In this document: positions 49,217 through 58,991 of the stretch, one piece after another
Layout of the letters: each line of letters begins with the position of its first letter
How positions within the stretch are numbered: position 1 is the stretch's first letter
DNA from: Synergistaceae bacterium UBA5560
Lineage (GTDB): Bacteria > Synergistota > Synergistia > Synergistales > Aminiphilaceae
Reading direction: 5' to 3'
DNA length: 64,000 nucleotides
Assembly: GCA_002425685.1 (NCBI GenBank)
Contig: DIMS01000068.1
Coordinates: forward strand, 3,600-67,599
The notes under the pieces: model-generated
Told to the model about the DNA's origin: nothing
Databases searched by the model: none
Seen by the model: only the letters and a program-made list of their open reading frames with translations
Translations under genes and position numbers: made by a program

Positions 49217-50380
49217 TCAGGCAAGGGGGATCTTTCCCAGATCGCCCAGAATGGAGACGACCCGGGGATCCGCTCGGCCACTCAAGTCCAGCACGGAGGT
49301 GGCGATCTGCATTCCCGCCATGTCGTGCCAGCTTGCCTCCGAAACGAGCACCCGGGGACGTATCAGATCGCGTCCCGCAGAGGCGAGGACGATGCCGACC
49401 CGTCCGTCGGAGAGTTCCACCACCGAGCCGGGAGGAAAGAGGCCGATGGCGGCGAGCAGGGTCCGGACGATGTGCGGGTCGAAATGGTCCCCCGCGTGGT
49501 CCACGAGGAGGTTGAGCGCCTGGCGTTTTGCGGAAGGCTCCTTGTAGACCCGTTTGGAGGTGAGGGCGTCGAAGACGTCCGCCACCGCGCCGACTCTTCC
49601 GAGAACAGGGATTTCACTGCCGTGCAGGCGGTCTGGATAGCCGCCCCCCTGCCAGCGTTCGTGGTGGGAACGGATGACGCTCAGGATGAGGGAATCCGTC
49701 ACGCCGCCCCGTCGGGCCAGTTCCTCTCCCCAGAGGGCGTGGTTCCGCATGACGGAGAACTCCCGGTCGTCCAGTTTGGCGGGCTTGTTCAGGATCTCCA
49801 GGGGGACCCTCGCCTTGCCCAGGTCGTGAAGAAGTCCCCCCGTGGTGGCCGCTTCCACCAGGTCCGGCTGGTCGGGAAAAAGCCTGGAGGCGAGAAAGCC
49901 CGTGAGAAGCGCCACGTTGAGGGAGTGCACGTAGGTGTACTCGTCGGCGTCCCGTACCGCCGCGAGGGAAAAAAGGATCTGAGGCGTCCGGGAGAGCTCC
50001 CGGGCGAGAAGGCGTCCTGTGGCGGTGAGGGCCGTGAGATCCTCCTCGGCCCCTCCGGTCTCGTACATGCGTTCGAAGACCTCGCCGATCTGGCGCACGG
50101 TCTTCATCGCAAGTTCCGGATCCACTCGGGCCACGGGAATCTCACCCTGGCGGAGCAGGTGCTCCAGTTCCTCCACGGAGACGGAGAGTTCCTCCCGAAC
50201 GAGGAGCGTGTCCACGCCCTGTCGCAGCAGGTTTTCCGAGACCGCCGCCGCATCCCCGTTCCAGGGATAGACCGATCCTCTCGGAAGAAGGAGGGCTCCG
50301 TCCTTTCCCACCACGTCCTCGGCGAGAATTCCCTTGCATTGATGCATGTCCGAGACGGCAACGCGTCGCACCACGTACAC
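49217..50380 (-). CDS. HD-GYP domain protein, probable cyclic-di-GMP phosphodiesterase
   Basis: HD-GYP proteins hydrolyse cyclic di-GMP. The ~387-residue product has an N-terminal region (VRRVAVSDMHQCKGILAEDV) and a C-terminal HD-GYP domain with the metal ligands in LLHDLGK, the marker HHERWQGGGYPDRLHG and ADVFDALTSKRVYKEP. GTG 50380 was chosen because a GGGGGAG ribosome-binding site precedes it; ATG 50422 is possible but has none. No GGDEF partner lies nearby. Confidence 0.87.
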   Translation of the reverse strand: MYVVRRVAVSDMHQCKGILAEDVVGKDGALLLPRGSVYPWNGDAAAVSENLLRQGVDTLLVREELSVSVEELEHLLRQGEIPVARVDPELAMKTVRQIGEVFERMYETGGAEEDLTALTATGRLLARELSRTPQILFSLAAVRDADEYTYVHSLNVALLTGFLASRLFPDQPDLVEAATTGGLLHDLGKARVPLEILNKPAKLDDREFSVMRNHALWGEELARRGGVTDSLILSVIRSHHERWQGGGYPDRLHGSEIPVLGRVGAVADVFDALTSKRVYKEPSAKRQALNLLVDHAGDHFDPHIVRTLLAAIGLFPPGSVVELSDGRVGIVLASAGRDLIRPRVLVSEASWHDMAGMQIATSVLDLSGRADPRVVSILGDLGKIPLA

Positions 50381-50994
50381 CGGGACACTCCCCCTCTTTC
50401 CGAAGCGTTTCTTCAATATCATTTCGAGCGGAGAATCTTTTTTTGAACACCATTGTAAAGATTTTGCGCTTTTTCTGCCAGAGCAGGAATGCTCTTTGAA
50501 CAGGGGCCTTTTTGCCCAGCTGGAAGCGGCGTCTTTTGTCGGTCGTGTCGTGGTGTTCCGAAAGAGGCGGGTGCGTCGGCGTTTCTTCGTCGTGTGCGTC
50601 ACGTGGTGAAAAGGCTGTCATGGTGAGCGGGGGCCAGGTGGTGGGTCAAATTGTGCAAAAAGGTTTTTATGGTGGTTGGCGGGAGTCTGCGGCGATGAAC
50701 CGCACTTTTCCAGGAGTGCCTTTTTGTGCTCGAGTGACAGATTTCTGTCGGGGGGCGGATGCCCGCGGCGTTTCTTTTACGGCGCAGGGTCTTCGTGGGG
50801 CGCGTTCCCGGAATCCGCGGCGGGTGATGCGCCTCTTAGTTTATAATGGAATGAAACAGCGCGGCGAGGAGGCATGTCCCCCCGAAAGGCGCGGGGCACG
50901 GTGCATCGAAGCAGTCCTGCGGTGGGGGTGCGAACTCTCTTCCGCGGGAAAGGGAATGCCCCCTCGCCCATTCGACATGAAGGAGGAGTGCGGC
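50381..50994. promoter_or_regulatory. Divergent control region
   Basis: This 614-base gap between the HD-GYP and nucleotidase genes contains no supported gene. TATAAT (50842-50847) is a good -10 for the nucleotidase gene but has no matching -35. TACAAT near 50455 on the minus strand could be a -10 for the HD-GYP gene. The patch 50400-50480 is AT-rich. Confidence 0.4.
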
Positions 50995-52662
50995 ATGGCA
51001 CGGAACACTTGGAGAGAGCAGTTGGGAACGGGCGCGTGCGTTTCTGCGGAAAATGCGGCGCCCAGGGCGAAAGCGTCAGGAGGTCGGGTGTGGGGGATCT
51101 GGCTTGCGGCGGTCTTTCTCTTCGTCCTGTTGTGGGGAAGCGGCGCCGACGCGGCCCGGCTCACCATTCTCCACGTGAACGACACGCACGGGCACGCCTG
51201 GCCCTTCAATGCCGCGGGCGCGCCCGACGTGGGGGGCTTCGCCCCCATGGCCACGCTGGTGAAGGCCATCCGGGCCGAAGTCGAGGCCGCGGGAGGCCAT
51301 GTGCTCTTTCTCCACGCCGGGGACATCAATACGGGCGTGCCGGAATCGGACATTCAGTCCGCCATTCCGGACATCGTGGCGCTCAACATGCTCGGCCTGG
51401 ACGCAGTCACCCTCGGCAATCACGAGTTCGACAATGCCAGAGACACGCTCTACCGGCAGCGGCGTTTCGCCCGCTTTCCCTTTCTCGCCTCGAACATCGT
51501 GAGCGGTGACGAATTCCCCTTTGATGCACCTCTGCTCAGGGAGTTCGGCGACGTGACCGTTGCGGTGTACGGTCTCACCACCGAATCCACACCCATTGCC
51601 ACCGATCCGGAGAACACGAAGGGGCTTGTCTTCCGGAACGCCGTCGAGGTCTCCCGGGCGCTCGTGCCTGTTCTGGCGAAGAGCGCGGACGTGGTGGTGG
51701 CCCTGACCCACCTGGGATGGCCCGTCGGCGCCGAGGAAGAGGGGGTCACCACCTCGAAATCCCTCGCCGAGGCGAAGATCCCCGGTCTCGACGTGATCGT
51801 GGACGGGCACTCCCACACCCTTTTCGACGACCTGCAGCGCGTGGGCGATGCCATTGTCGTGCAGGCGGGAGCCTACGGGGAATATCTCGGGCGTCTGGAT
51901 CTGGAGGTGGAGCAGGGCCGGATCGTCGCCGCGACGTGGAAGGCTCTTCCCATCAATGTGAAGAAGGAGACCGGAAAGGACGCGGCGGGGAAGGCTGTCT
52001 ACGGGCTCGTGGGGGATTCCGTTCCCGCCGATCCGGAGGTCGCTGCGGCGCTGGACTATTTCGCCGAGGTCGGCTCCGAGGGCCTCGACAGAAAAGTGGG
52101 CGAGACGAAGATCCTGCTCGACGGCGAGCGCGACCATGTGCGGAGCGGCGAGACGAACCTCTCGCACCTCCTCACCGACGCCATGCGCTGGAAGACCAAC
52201 GCCAGTGTGGCCTTTCTCAATGGTGGCGGCATCCGCGCCTCCATCCCCGAGGGGGACATCTCCTACCGAAGCGTGCTCACGGTGCTTCCCTTCGGGAACA
52301 CCCTCTATGCGCTCGATCTTTCCGGCGAGGACCTGCAACGTTTCCTGGACTCCGCCGCGAAGGTCTCCGCGGGCAAAGGTGGCTTTCCCCATTTTTCGGG
52401 CCTGACCGCCACCTTCGCGGACGGAACGGCCAGGGACATTCTCGTGGACGGCAAGCCTCTCGACAAGGCGAAGCAGTACCGCTTCGTCACCCTGAGCTTC
52501 CTGGCGAACGGCGGGGACGGTTACTCGGTGCTCAGGGAAATCAAGGACGCGGTGGGGCGTGGCTACGACACGGGATACACGGATGCGAACGTTTTTGTGG
52601 ACTACCTGAGCTACCTGGGCGTCGTGGAGAAGACGGCGGAGGAACCGCGCATCCGCCGGTGA
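50995..52662 (+). CDS. Secreted 5'-nucleotidase/UDP-sugar hydrolase family protein
   Basis: The 555-residue product is exported (hydrophobic segment about residues 32-52, ending GADAAR). It has a calcineurin-like metallophosphatase domain with metal ligands in LHVNDTHGH, LHAGDINTG, LGNHEFDN, ALTHLGW and DGHSHT, and a C-terminal 5'-nucleotidase domain with NGGGIRASIPEGDISY and GGDGY. It likely releases phosphate and nucleosides from nucleotides in the periplasm. ATG 50995 follows AAGGAGGAG; the frame is open further upstream without support. Confidence 0.92.
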   Translation: MARNTWREQLGTGACVSAENAAPRAKASGGRVWGIWLAAVFLFVLLWGSGADAARLTILHVNDTHGHAWPFNAAGAPDVGGFAPMATLVKAIRAEVEAAGGHVLFLHAGDINTGVPESDIQSAIPDIVALNMLGLDAVTLGNHEFDNARDTLYRQRRFARFPFLASNIVSGDEFPFDAPLLREFGDVTVAVYGLTTESTPIATDPENTKGLVFRNAVEVSRALVPVLAKSADVVVALTHLGWPVGAEEEGVTTSKSLAEAKIPGLDVIVDGHSHTLFDDLQRVGDAIVVQAGAYGEYLGRLDLEVEQGRIVAATWKALPINVKKETGKDAAGKAVYGLVGDSVPADPEVAAALDYFAEVGSEGLDRKVGETKILLDGERDHVRSGETNLSHLLTDAMRWKTNASVAFLNGGGIRASIPEGDISYRSVLTVLPFGNTLYALDLSGEDLQRFLDSAAKVSAGKGGFPHFSGLTATFADGTARDILVDGKPLDKAKQYRFVTLSFLANGGDGYSVLREIKDAVGRGYDTGYTDANVFVDYLSYLGVVEKTAEEPRIRR

Positions 52663-52834
52663 AGGCGCGTTTCGGGTGGCGCACTCACCTCCGTTGTGTT
52701 TGAAGTGACGGCTCAGGGGCCGAATGATCCGAGCAGAGGGTACAACAGATGGCCGAAGTTCAAGGGATGAGAGAGTGTCGCATGTGCTCTGCGGGCTTGT
52801 TCTCTCCGGCCGGGGTGGGTTGAGGGTATGTCGC

Positions 52835-52864
52835 GAGCGGCTCTCGATGACGAGGGCCGCTCGT
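52835..52864 (+). terminator. Possible terminator hairpin
   Basis: CGAGCGGC (52835-52842) pairs with GCCGCTCG (52857-52864), with CTC/GAG pairing inside. Only TTGTGT follows, so it is a weak terminator for the nucleotidase gene, or a structure shared with the convergent methyltransferase gene. Confidence 0.4.
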
Positions 52865-52911
52865 TGTGTCGTCTTCTGTCCTGATTGGGGTGAAATCCCG
52901 TCCCGATTTTT

Positions 52912-53751
52912 TCAGGGTTTCCGGGCGATGATCGCCATTTCCTGCGACGTCTCCGAAAAGGGAGTGCCCGCCACGTCGGAGAGGCGATGTTCCACCACAA
53001 GGCCTCCGGACTCGAGTTCCCGGGTCAGCGTCTCCGGGCTGAAATACTGGAGCCAGTTGTAGATCACCCGGGTGTGCGACGGCTCCACGATGGTGTACTT
53101 ATCCAGCACGACCTTTTCGCGCTCGTATTTGAAGACGTTCAGAAAGCCGTAATAGTCCTGCCGGGACCAGAATCCGTGCAGCAGGTTCTTTTCGCAGCGG
53201 ATGGTTTCCTCCCGGAGGGCGAAGGCGTTCAGGGTGTAGGCGTCGAGCAGGACGGCGCCTCCGGGGTTCAGGAGTGTCGTGAACTTCCGGACGAGGCCGT
53301 GCCGCTGTTCCGGACTGAGTGCGCAGAAATCGCACATGATCAGAAGGATCAGGTCGAAACGGTCCTCCGTCTCCAGATCGAGGTAGTTCTGTTGGATGTA
53401 CCGGATCTGGAGCCCTTTTTCCACCGCCCTTTCCGTCGCGTAGCGAAGGGAGCGCGAGGAGAGGTCGATTCCCGTGACTCGGGCTCCCCGTTCGGCCAGT
53501 GCTGTGGTGTACAATCCTGGACCGCAGCCGAAGTCGGCGATGGAAGTGGTGATGTTCACGCCGAACGTGGCGGCGATCCATTCCGCGGAGCGTTCGATGA
53601 AAACGTGTTTCCGCGAGGCGAGGTCGATCTCGGGGTTCAGGTGGTATTCAAGCATTTTCTCCGAAGTGTGTTCATCGGCCCACAGCTCCGGAGCCGTGTA
53701 GACTCCGAAGGGTGCAGGGCGCGTGAAAATTTCCCGCAGTGTGTCGAACAT
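52912..53751 (-). CDS. Class I SAM-dependent methyltransferase
   Basis: The 279-residue product has the SAM-binding motif I IADFGCGPGLYTTALAERGA (about 73-92) with an acidic residue at the end of strand 2 (VTGIDLSSRSL), and motif II/III region DLILLIMCDFCAL. The N-terminus resembles small-molecule methyltransferases that act on unknown acceptors. ATG 53751 follows AGGAGG. No neighbour suggests a substrate. Confidence 0.87.
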   Translation of the reverse strand: MFDTLREIFTRPAPFGVYTAPELWADEHTSEKMLEYHLNPEIDLASRKHVFIERSAEWIAATFGVNITTSIADFGCGPGLYTTALAERGARVTGIDLSSRSLRYATERAVEKGLQIRYIQQNYLDLETEDRFDLILLIMCDFCALSPEQRHGLVRKFTTLLNPGGAVLLDAYTLNAFALREETIRCEKNLLHGFWSRQDYYGFLNVFKYEREKVVLDKYTIVEPSHTRVIYNWLQYFSPETLTRELESGGLVVEHRLSDVAGTPFSETSQEMAIIARKP

Positions 53752-54063
53752 AAGCGGCCTCCTGTCGTGTGCAAAAGAAGATCTGTTCCGGAGGGAAGAA
53801 AAACAACAAAGTGCCGCTTCGCATCTATGGAAGGGCACGAGGCGCTGTGAGGGTTTCGTCATCGTGGATGCTGCTCGCTCAGGCAATCATAGATGTGCAT
53901 TATGGCACGGCTCGAGATTTTTCGCAACGAGTGTGCGTCGGGCGAGGTGCGGATGTTTCCCGCACGGACGGCGAGGAATGGAAATCGGTCTTTCGGGTAA
54001 GATGGCCCCCACCCCAAAGTTAGAACGGGGGCCATATTCAGCCCGGCTGGGAGGTTTCGGTCG
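53752..54063. other. Intergenic region with hairpin
   Basis: No gene is supported in these 312 bases. ATGGCCCCC (54002-54010) pairs with GGGGGCCAT (54027-54035); it lies just after the minus-strand TRAP operon and could end its transcripts, though without a U-run. Confidence 0.45.
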
Positions 54064-55338
54064 TCACCGGATGAACGCGTTGGGAAACCAGGTGACGAAG
54101 CCGGGGGCGAGTACAATGAGGACGAGCACCGCTGTCATGGCCGCGAGAAGTGGCGCGAGAAAGCGGAAGGAGTCCTCGTAGCGGACTCCCGCAATCTTGC
54201 AGGACGCGATGAGATCCACGCCGAGAGGGGGTGTGTTGGCCCCGATGGCGAGGTTCACGCAGACCATGACGCCCAGGTGAACGGGGTCGACGCCGAGCTG
54301 GTTGAGGATGGGTAGGAAGATGGGGAGCACGATGATGATGATGGCGATGGTCTCCATGAACATGCCCAATACGAGGAGGAGCAGGTTGAAGAGCAGCAGG
54401 ACCACCCAGTAGTTGTTCGAGATGGCCAGAATGGCCGTTGCGACTTTCTGGGGAATGTCCTCGGCGGCGAGGATCCATCCGAAGAGGTTCGCCGCGGCGA
54501 TGATGAAGAGAACGACCGCGCTGGTGCGCGCCACTTCCAGGGAGAGTTCGAGAACTCTCCGGGGTGTCACCTTCCGGTAGACGAACATGGCGAGAAAGAG
54601 CGCGTAGAGGGCTGCGACGCCGCCCGCCTCGGTGGCGGTGAAGATGCCCTTGAGAATTCCGCCCAGAATGATCACCGGGGCCAGCAGCGGAAGGGCGGCA
54701 CCTCGGAGGGCGTCGAGACGCTCGTTCCAGCTGGCCTTCGGAAGGCGGGGATACTTTTCCCGCAGAGCGAAGAGGTAGGCGATGCCCATGAGGGCGCCTC
54801 CCGTGACGAGCCCCGGAAGAACACCGCCGAGGAAGAGTTTGCCGATGGAGGTGCCCATGGTCACGCCCAGAATGACCATGACGATACTGGGGGGGATGAT
54901 GGTTGCGAGGGCTCCGGAGCATCCCAGAAGCGCCGCGCTGAAGGGAGGGCGGTAGCCCTGTTCTTTCATGGCGGGAAGCAGGATGGAGCCGATGGCGGCC
55001 ACGTCCGCCACTCCGGAGCCGGAGATGGCTCCGAAGAACATGCAGGACACGACCATGACCATGGCCATACCGCCGGGGATGTGTCCCACCAGGGTGGAGG
55101 CGAAGCGCATGATCCGGGGCGTGATGTCCCCTTCGGCCATGAGGCTTCCTGCGAGAAGAAAGAGCGGGATTGCGAGCAGGGTGAACGAATCCACTCCCAC
55201 CACCATGCGCTGGGCCACCACGAGAAGCGGTACGGTGGACTCGAAGAGCAGGTAGGCCGCGCCGGAGGCGGCGATGGCGAAGGCGATGGGAATTCCAGCA
55301 GCGATGCCCAGGGCCATGACGGCGAGAAGGGTCAGCAT
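54064..55338 (-). CDS. dctM: TRAP transporter large permease subunit
   Basis: The 424-residue protein has about twelve membrane segments and DctM motifs: LLAIPLFLLAGSLMAEGDI, CMFFGAISGSGVADVAAIGS, ATIIPPSIVMVILGV and FTATEAGGVAALYA. It ends a three-gene operon dctPQM on the minus strand. It overlaps the dctQ gene by seven bases. Confidence 0.95.
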   Translation of the reverse strand: MLTLLAVMALGIAAGIPIAFAIAASGAAYLLFESTVPLLVVAQRMVVGVDSFTLLAIPLFLLAGSLMAEGDITPRIMRFASTLVGHIPGGMAMVMVVSCMFFGAISGSGVADVAAIGSILLPAMKEQGYRPPFSAALLGCSGALATIIPPSIVMVILGVTMGTSIGKLFLGGVLPGLVTGGALMGIAYLFALREKYPRLPKASWNERLDALRGAALPLLAPVIILGGILKGIFTATEAGGVAALYALFLAMFVYRKVTPRRVLELSLEVARTSAVVLFIIAAANLFGWILAAEDIPQKVATAILAISNNYWVVLLLFNLLLLVLGMFMETIAIIIIVLPIFLPILNQLGVDPVHLGVMVCVNLAIGANTPPLGVDLIASCKIAGVRYEDSFRFLAPLLAAMTAVLVLIVLAPGFVTWFPNAFIR

Positions 55339-55826
55339 GATCGCCTCCCGCCTTTCTCCGCGTTCCGCGGAAAGGGGAGAAAGCTCCGTACTCCCAGTCC
55401 GAGGAGCATGAGCAGACATCCCGCGGGAAAGGCGAGATAGAGCACGCCCGCAGGCAGTTGCAGCGTCGTGGTGCGCAGGGGCCAGGTGCGCAGCACCACC
55501 TCGTACCCCGAGACGAGTCCCACCACGAGAAAAGCCAGCACACCCCAGTTTCCGAGACAGGCGAGAATCCGGGCGACATGTCGCGGCAGGGCGTCCAGAA
55601 CGAGGGTCACTCCCATGTGCTCGTTCCGGCGCAGGGCGGCACCGGCGCCGAGAAAGGTGATCCACACGAGGAGTGTCTGGGAGACCTCGGCGCCCCAGGG
55701 AAGGGGCACGTGGAAGAGGTAGCGCGCCCCCACCTCGATCACCACTTCCGCGAAGACGGCGAGAAGGGCGATGGAGAGAAGCCCCTCCACCGCCCGAAAG
55801 AGCCGGTTAACGAACTCAGTCGCCAT
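55332..55826 (-). CDS. dctQ: TRAP transporter small permease subunit
   Basis: The 164-residue protein has four hydrophobic segments and the DctQ pattern ARYLFHVPLPWGAEVSQTLL, WITFLGAGAALRRNEHMGV and PAGVLYLAFPAGCLLM. It overlaps dctP by 11 bases at its start and dctM at its end, so unlike the other TRAP operons here there is no hairpin between binding protein and permease genes. Confidence 0.93.
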   Translation of the reverse strand: MATEFVNRLFRAVEGLLSIALLAVFAEVVIEVGARYLFHVPLPWGAEVSQTLLVWITFLGAGAALRRNEHMGVTLVLDALPRHVARILACLGNWGVLAFLVVGLVSGYEVVLRTWPLRTTTLQLPAGVLYLAFPAGCLLMLLGLGVRSFLPFPRNAEKGGRRSC

Positions 55827-56796
55827 ATTCCCGGACGAGGTCCATCAGCTCCTTGCCGAAGACCCCCTCGTACTCGGCCCACACGGGCTGCACCGCCGCC
55901 TTGAAGGCTGCCTTGTCCACCGCGTTCACGAGCATTCCCTTGTCCCTCAGAAGAGTGAGGAACGTCTCCTCCTGAGACAGGATCTGACGTCGTTCCTCGT
56001 CGCGCCATTTGACGGCGAGGCGCTCCACCGTGGTCTTGTCCGCGTCGGAGAGCTTGTTCCATACGCTGTTGTTCACGCAGAGGAGCGCCGATCCCCAGAT
56101 GTGTCCGCTCAAGGAGAGGTATTTCTGCACTTCGTAGAAGGCGCTGGAAGCGATGATCGCCAGGGGATTCTCCTGGGCGTCCACCACGCCCTGCTGGAGT
56201 GCCGTGTAGAGTTCGCCGAAGTTGATGGGCATGGGAGAGGAACCCAGGGTCTTGAAGGTATCCAGGCGCATCTTGTCCGGGGTTACCCGGATCTTGAGCC
56301 CTTCCATGTCCTTGGGGACGGCGATGGGGCCTCGGCTGTTGGTAATGTGACGGAAGCCGTTCTCCCACCAGGCCAGTCCCTTGATGCCCTTCTTGGCGAG
56401 GATGTCCAGGAGCATCGCGCCGATCCTGCCGTCCATGGCCTTGTAGGCCGTCTCGTGATCCTTCCACGCATAGGGCAGGGCTTCGATGCCGAATTTGGGA
56501 TCCAGGGATTGGAAGGAACCACCGCCGATGAGGCCACCATCCACGGTTTGCAGGGTCAGACCTTCGATGACGTCCTTCTCGTTGCCCAACTGTGCGCCGG
56601 GGTAGATCTTCACCACCACCCGCCCTTCGGTCTCCTTCGCCACGTCCTCGGCGAAGCCTGTGAGGCACACATTCCAGGCGTGGTCCTGATTCAGTACGTG
56701 TCCGATCTTGATCTCCACCGCCCCGAAGGCCGCCGAGGTGAAAAGCGTTGCCAGAAGCAGTGCCGTCGCCATAATGCTCATGCGTTTCGTCGTCAT
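55816..56796 (-). CDS. dctP: TRAP transporter solute-binding protein, DctP family
   Basis: The 326-residue product has a signal peptide (1-26, ending AAFGAV) and DctP landmarks: IKIGHVLNQDHAWNVCLTGF, VVVKIYPGAQLGNEKDVIEG, and GLKIRVTPDKMRLDTFKTLG with the Arg expected to bind a carboxylate. YTALQQGVVDAQENPL is typical. It probably binds a carboxylic acid. ATG 56796 has GGGAGG 13 bases upstream, a little far. Confidence 0.92.
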   Translation of the reverse strand: MTTKRMSIMATALLLATLFTSAAFGAVEIKIGHVLNQDHAWNVCLTGFAEDVAKETEGRVVVKIYPGAQLGNEKDVIEGLTLQTVDGGLIGGGSFQSLDPKFGIEALPYAWKDHETAYKAMDGRIGAMLLDILAKKGIKGLAWWENGFRHITNSRGPIAVPKDMEGLKIRVTPDKMRLDTFKTLGSSPMPINFGELYTALQQGVVDAQENPLAIIASSAFYEVQKYLSLSGHIWGSALLCVNNSVWNKLSDADKTTVERLAVKWRDEERRQILSQEETFLTLLRDKGMLVNAVDKAAFKAAVQPVWAEYEGVFGKELMDLVREYGD

Positions 56797-57117
56797 GATG
56801 GTTTTCAACCTCCCTCGAATCACGTCGCAGGTTTCCTGCGCGTCCGTACCGAAATATCCTCGGCACCGCTTTCGGGGATTCCACGGGTGCGAAGGATCTC
56901 TTTCGCCACCGTACTCCCCGGTCTTTTTCGTCGTCGTTCCACTGCGCCGCTCTTTCCGCTCTCCTGGGGCCACCTCCCGAGATGCCGCTTTTCCGCCTGC
57001 GTCGCACGCCCCGATGGAGGAATTCCTATCGGAGAGCGGGCCAAAAAGAAACACGTGTTTCGTAAAGGCGACGTTGATGAAGCATACTCCCCTTCTCTGC
57101 CCCGTGCAAGCGTGTTC
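56797..57117. promoter_or_regulatory. Upstream region of the dctPQM operon with palindrome
   Basis: No gene is supported in these 321 bases. A perfect 14-base palindrome GAAACACGTGTTTC lies at 57048-57061 and looks like a repressor operator. A weak minus-strand promoter TTGCAC-17-TATGCT lies just upstream of it. The regulator is not identified; the GntR protein encoded at 58287 is one candidate. Confidence 0.5.
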
Positions 57118-58290
57118 TCACAGGGCTGATATGGCGGCGGCGATGCGGCGCATTCCCTCCTGCACGTCCTCCAGGGAGCGGCAGTAGGCGATGCGCACGC
57201 AACCGGGGGCGCCGAAGACGCTTCCCGGCACGATGGCCACACCGGCCTCTTCAAGAATGTACCGGCAGAACTCTCCATCGGGCATGCCGAAACGCCGCAC
57301 AGAAGGGAAGGCGTAGAACGCTCCCTGGGGTACGGTGAACTCCATGCCGGGGATGCGTCGAAGCGCCTCGACGACGGCGTCGCGCCGCCGCCGGTATTCG
57401 GCGATCATGGTCCGCACGTCCTCTTCCGCGGAACGGAATGCCTCGGCCACACCCGCCTGGGCGAAGCTGCATGCGCAGGTGGAGAGGTTCTGGTGCACCT
57501 TCACGGCGTAGGGTTTGATGGCGGCGGGAAGGTGGGCGTAGCCGACGCGCCATCCCGTCATGGAGAACGCCTTGGATGCGGCGTTGATGGTGACGGTGCG
57601 CTCCCGCATGCCCGGAAGGCTTGCCATGCTCACGTGTGTGCCGTCGTAGAGGAATTTCTCGTAGCATTCGTCGGCGATGACCAGGAGGTTCCGTTCCGCA
57701 GCGAGAGTTGCGAGTGCCTCGAGATCGCTCCGGTGGAGAATCGCCCCGGAAGGATTGTTCGGCGTGTTGAGAAGAAGAATGCGGCTTTTCGGGGAGAGTG
57801 CCGCCGCGACGTCCTCCACCTGGAGGCGGAAATCCTTCTCGAGGCGGCAGGGAACGGGAACGAGCACACCTTCGGCGAGGGAGATCTGATCCGCGTAGGC
57901 GGGAAAGAAGGGGGCGGGGACGAGCACCTCCTCGCCTGGTTCGAGGACGGTGAGGAAAGTCATCATCAGGGCCTCAATGGCGCCCGCAGTGACCACGATC
58001 TCTCTTGCCGGGTCCGCGTCGAGGCCGTTTTCACGGCGGAGCTTGTCCGCGATAGCGCAGCGCAGTTCCTCCGTTCCCGCCATATCCGTGTAGTGGACGT
58101 CCCGAGCCTCCAGTGCGGCTTGGGCGGCTCGAACGGCGCAATCCGGCGAGGCGAAGTCGGGGCGTCCGATTTCCATGTGGATGACGGAGCGCCCGGCCTT
58201 CTCCAGTTCCGTGGCGCGGGCGAGAATCTCCCGGATGCCTCCTTCCAGAGGAATGGTTCGCATGCGGCTTGCAGGGCGAAATGCGTTCAC
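57118..58290 (-). CDS. Class I/II pyridoxal-phosphate aminotransferase
   Basis: The 390-residue product is a fold-type I aminotransferase: HMEIGRPDFASPD, NTPNNPSGAIL (PLP-binding Asn), DECYEKFLYDG, the Schiff-base Lys in NAASKAFSMTGWRVGYAH (about 240) and the C-terminal Arg in APGCVRIAYCRS. It transfers an amino group between an amino acid and a keto acid. GTG 58290 is chosen because GAGGAGGT lies nine bases upstream; it overlaps the GntR stop. It closes the operon with LarA-like racemase and TRAP transporter. Confidence 0.92.
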   Translation of the reverse strand: MNAFRPASRMRTIPLEGGIREILARATELEKAGRSVIHMEIGRPDFASPDCAVRAAQAALEARDVHYTDMAGTEELRCAIADKLRRENGLDADPAREIVVTAGAIEALMMTFLTVLEPGEEVLVPAPFFPAYADQISLAEGVLVPVPCRLEKDFRLQVEDVAAALSPKSRILLLNTPNNPSGAILHRSDLEALATLAAERNLLVIADECYEKFLYDGTHVSMASLPGMRERTVTINAASKAFSMTGWRVGYAHLPAAIKPYAVKVHQNLSTCACSFAQAGVAEAFRSAEEDVRTMIAEYRRRRDAVVEALRRIPGMEFTVPQGAFYAFPSVRRFGMPDGEFCRYILEEAGVAIVPGSVFGAPGCVRIAYCRSLEDVQEGMRRIAAAISAL

Positions 58291-58985
58291 GATGGGGCAA
58301 CCTCCTCTCGAAGTCTCTGCCCCGGGAGATCTTCCGGTGTGTCCGTGGGAAGAACCTCCCGGATGCGTTTTTCCACGCAGTGGAGATGACGGAGCATGGC
58401 GTTTTTTGCTGCGGTGGGATTGCCGGAGCGAAGAGCCGTGACGATCTCCTCGTGTTCTTTCAGGGCCAATGCCACGGGGGCGCCGAGGGTTCTGCTGAGG
58501 GCGAGAAGAAGCGAAACCTTGGCGTTGATGCGGGAGACGAACTCGACGAAGAGAGAATTGCCGGACATCTCCGCGAGATAGGTGTGGAACATGCGGTCGT
58601 TCGCGGCGGTGAGCGCTCCGTCCTGGGCGTGGAGGGCCATCTTTTCGTTCCAGATGAGGTGTTCCAGGCGGTTCAGGTGAAGCTCGTTCACGGCGGCGCA
58701 GGCGAGCTCCATTACCGTTCCTTCGATGGTTCGGCGTGCCACGAAGGTTTCTTCCAGATCCTGCAGGGTGAGGACGGGAACCTGGAGCGTTCGGTCCTCC
58801 CGAGAGGCCGCAAGTCCCTCCGCGACGAGTCGCGTGAGGGCTCCCCGGACGGGAGTGCGGCTGATCTCGAGCCGAGCCGAGAGCGTCTCTTCCAGAAGGG
58901 GGGTTCCCGGTCCGAGGATTCCCTGGAGGATCTGGTTCTTGATGGTGAAATAGGCCCATTCGGTAAGGTTTCTTCGGGGATGCAC
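58287..58985 (-). CDS. GntR family (FCD/FadR subfamily) transcriptional regulator
   Basis: The 232-residue product has a GntR winged helix (about 8-75: YFTIKNQILQGILGPGTPLL, EISRTPVRGALTRLVAEGL) and a helical FCD ligand-binding domain (about 85-215) with the metal-binding His/Asp set (NDRMFHTYL, REHEEIV-type KEHEEIV, RHLH). FCD regulators typically sense organic acids such as lactate or glycolate. The GTG start is preceded by AAAGGACGG. It likely controls its own operon through the palindrome at 63367-63381. Confidence 0.9.
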   Translation of the reverse strand: MHPRRNLTEWAYFTIKNQILQGILGPGTPLLEETLSARLEISRTPVRGALTRLVAEGLAASREDRTLQVPVLTLQDLEETFVARRTIEGTVMELACAAVNELHLNRLEHLIWNEKMALHAQDGALTAANDRMFHTYLAEMSGNSLFVEFVSRINAKVSLLLALSRTLGAPVALALKEHEEIVTALRSGNPTAAKNAMLRHLHCVEKRIREVLPTDTPEDLPGQRLREEVAPS

Positions 58986-58991
58986 GATCGA

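Noticed and set aside
50430..50460. Sigma-54 promoter for the HD-GYP gene (TGGCAG near a CGCA)
   Set aside because: The -12 element does not match TTGC and spacing is off.
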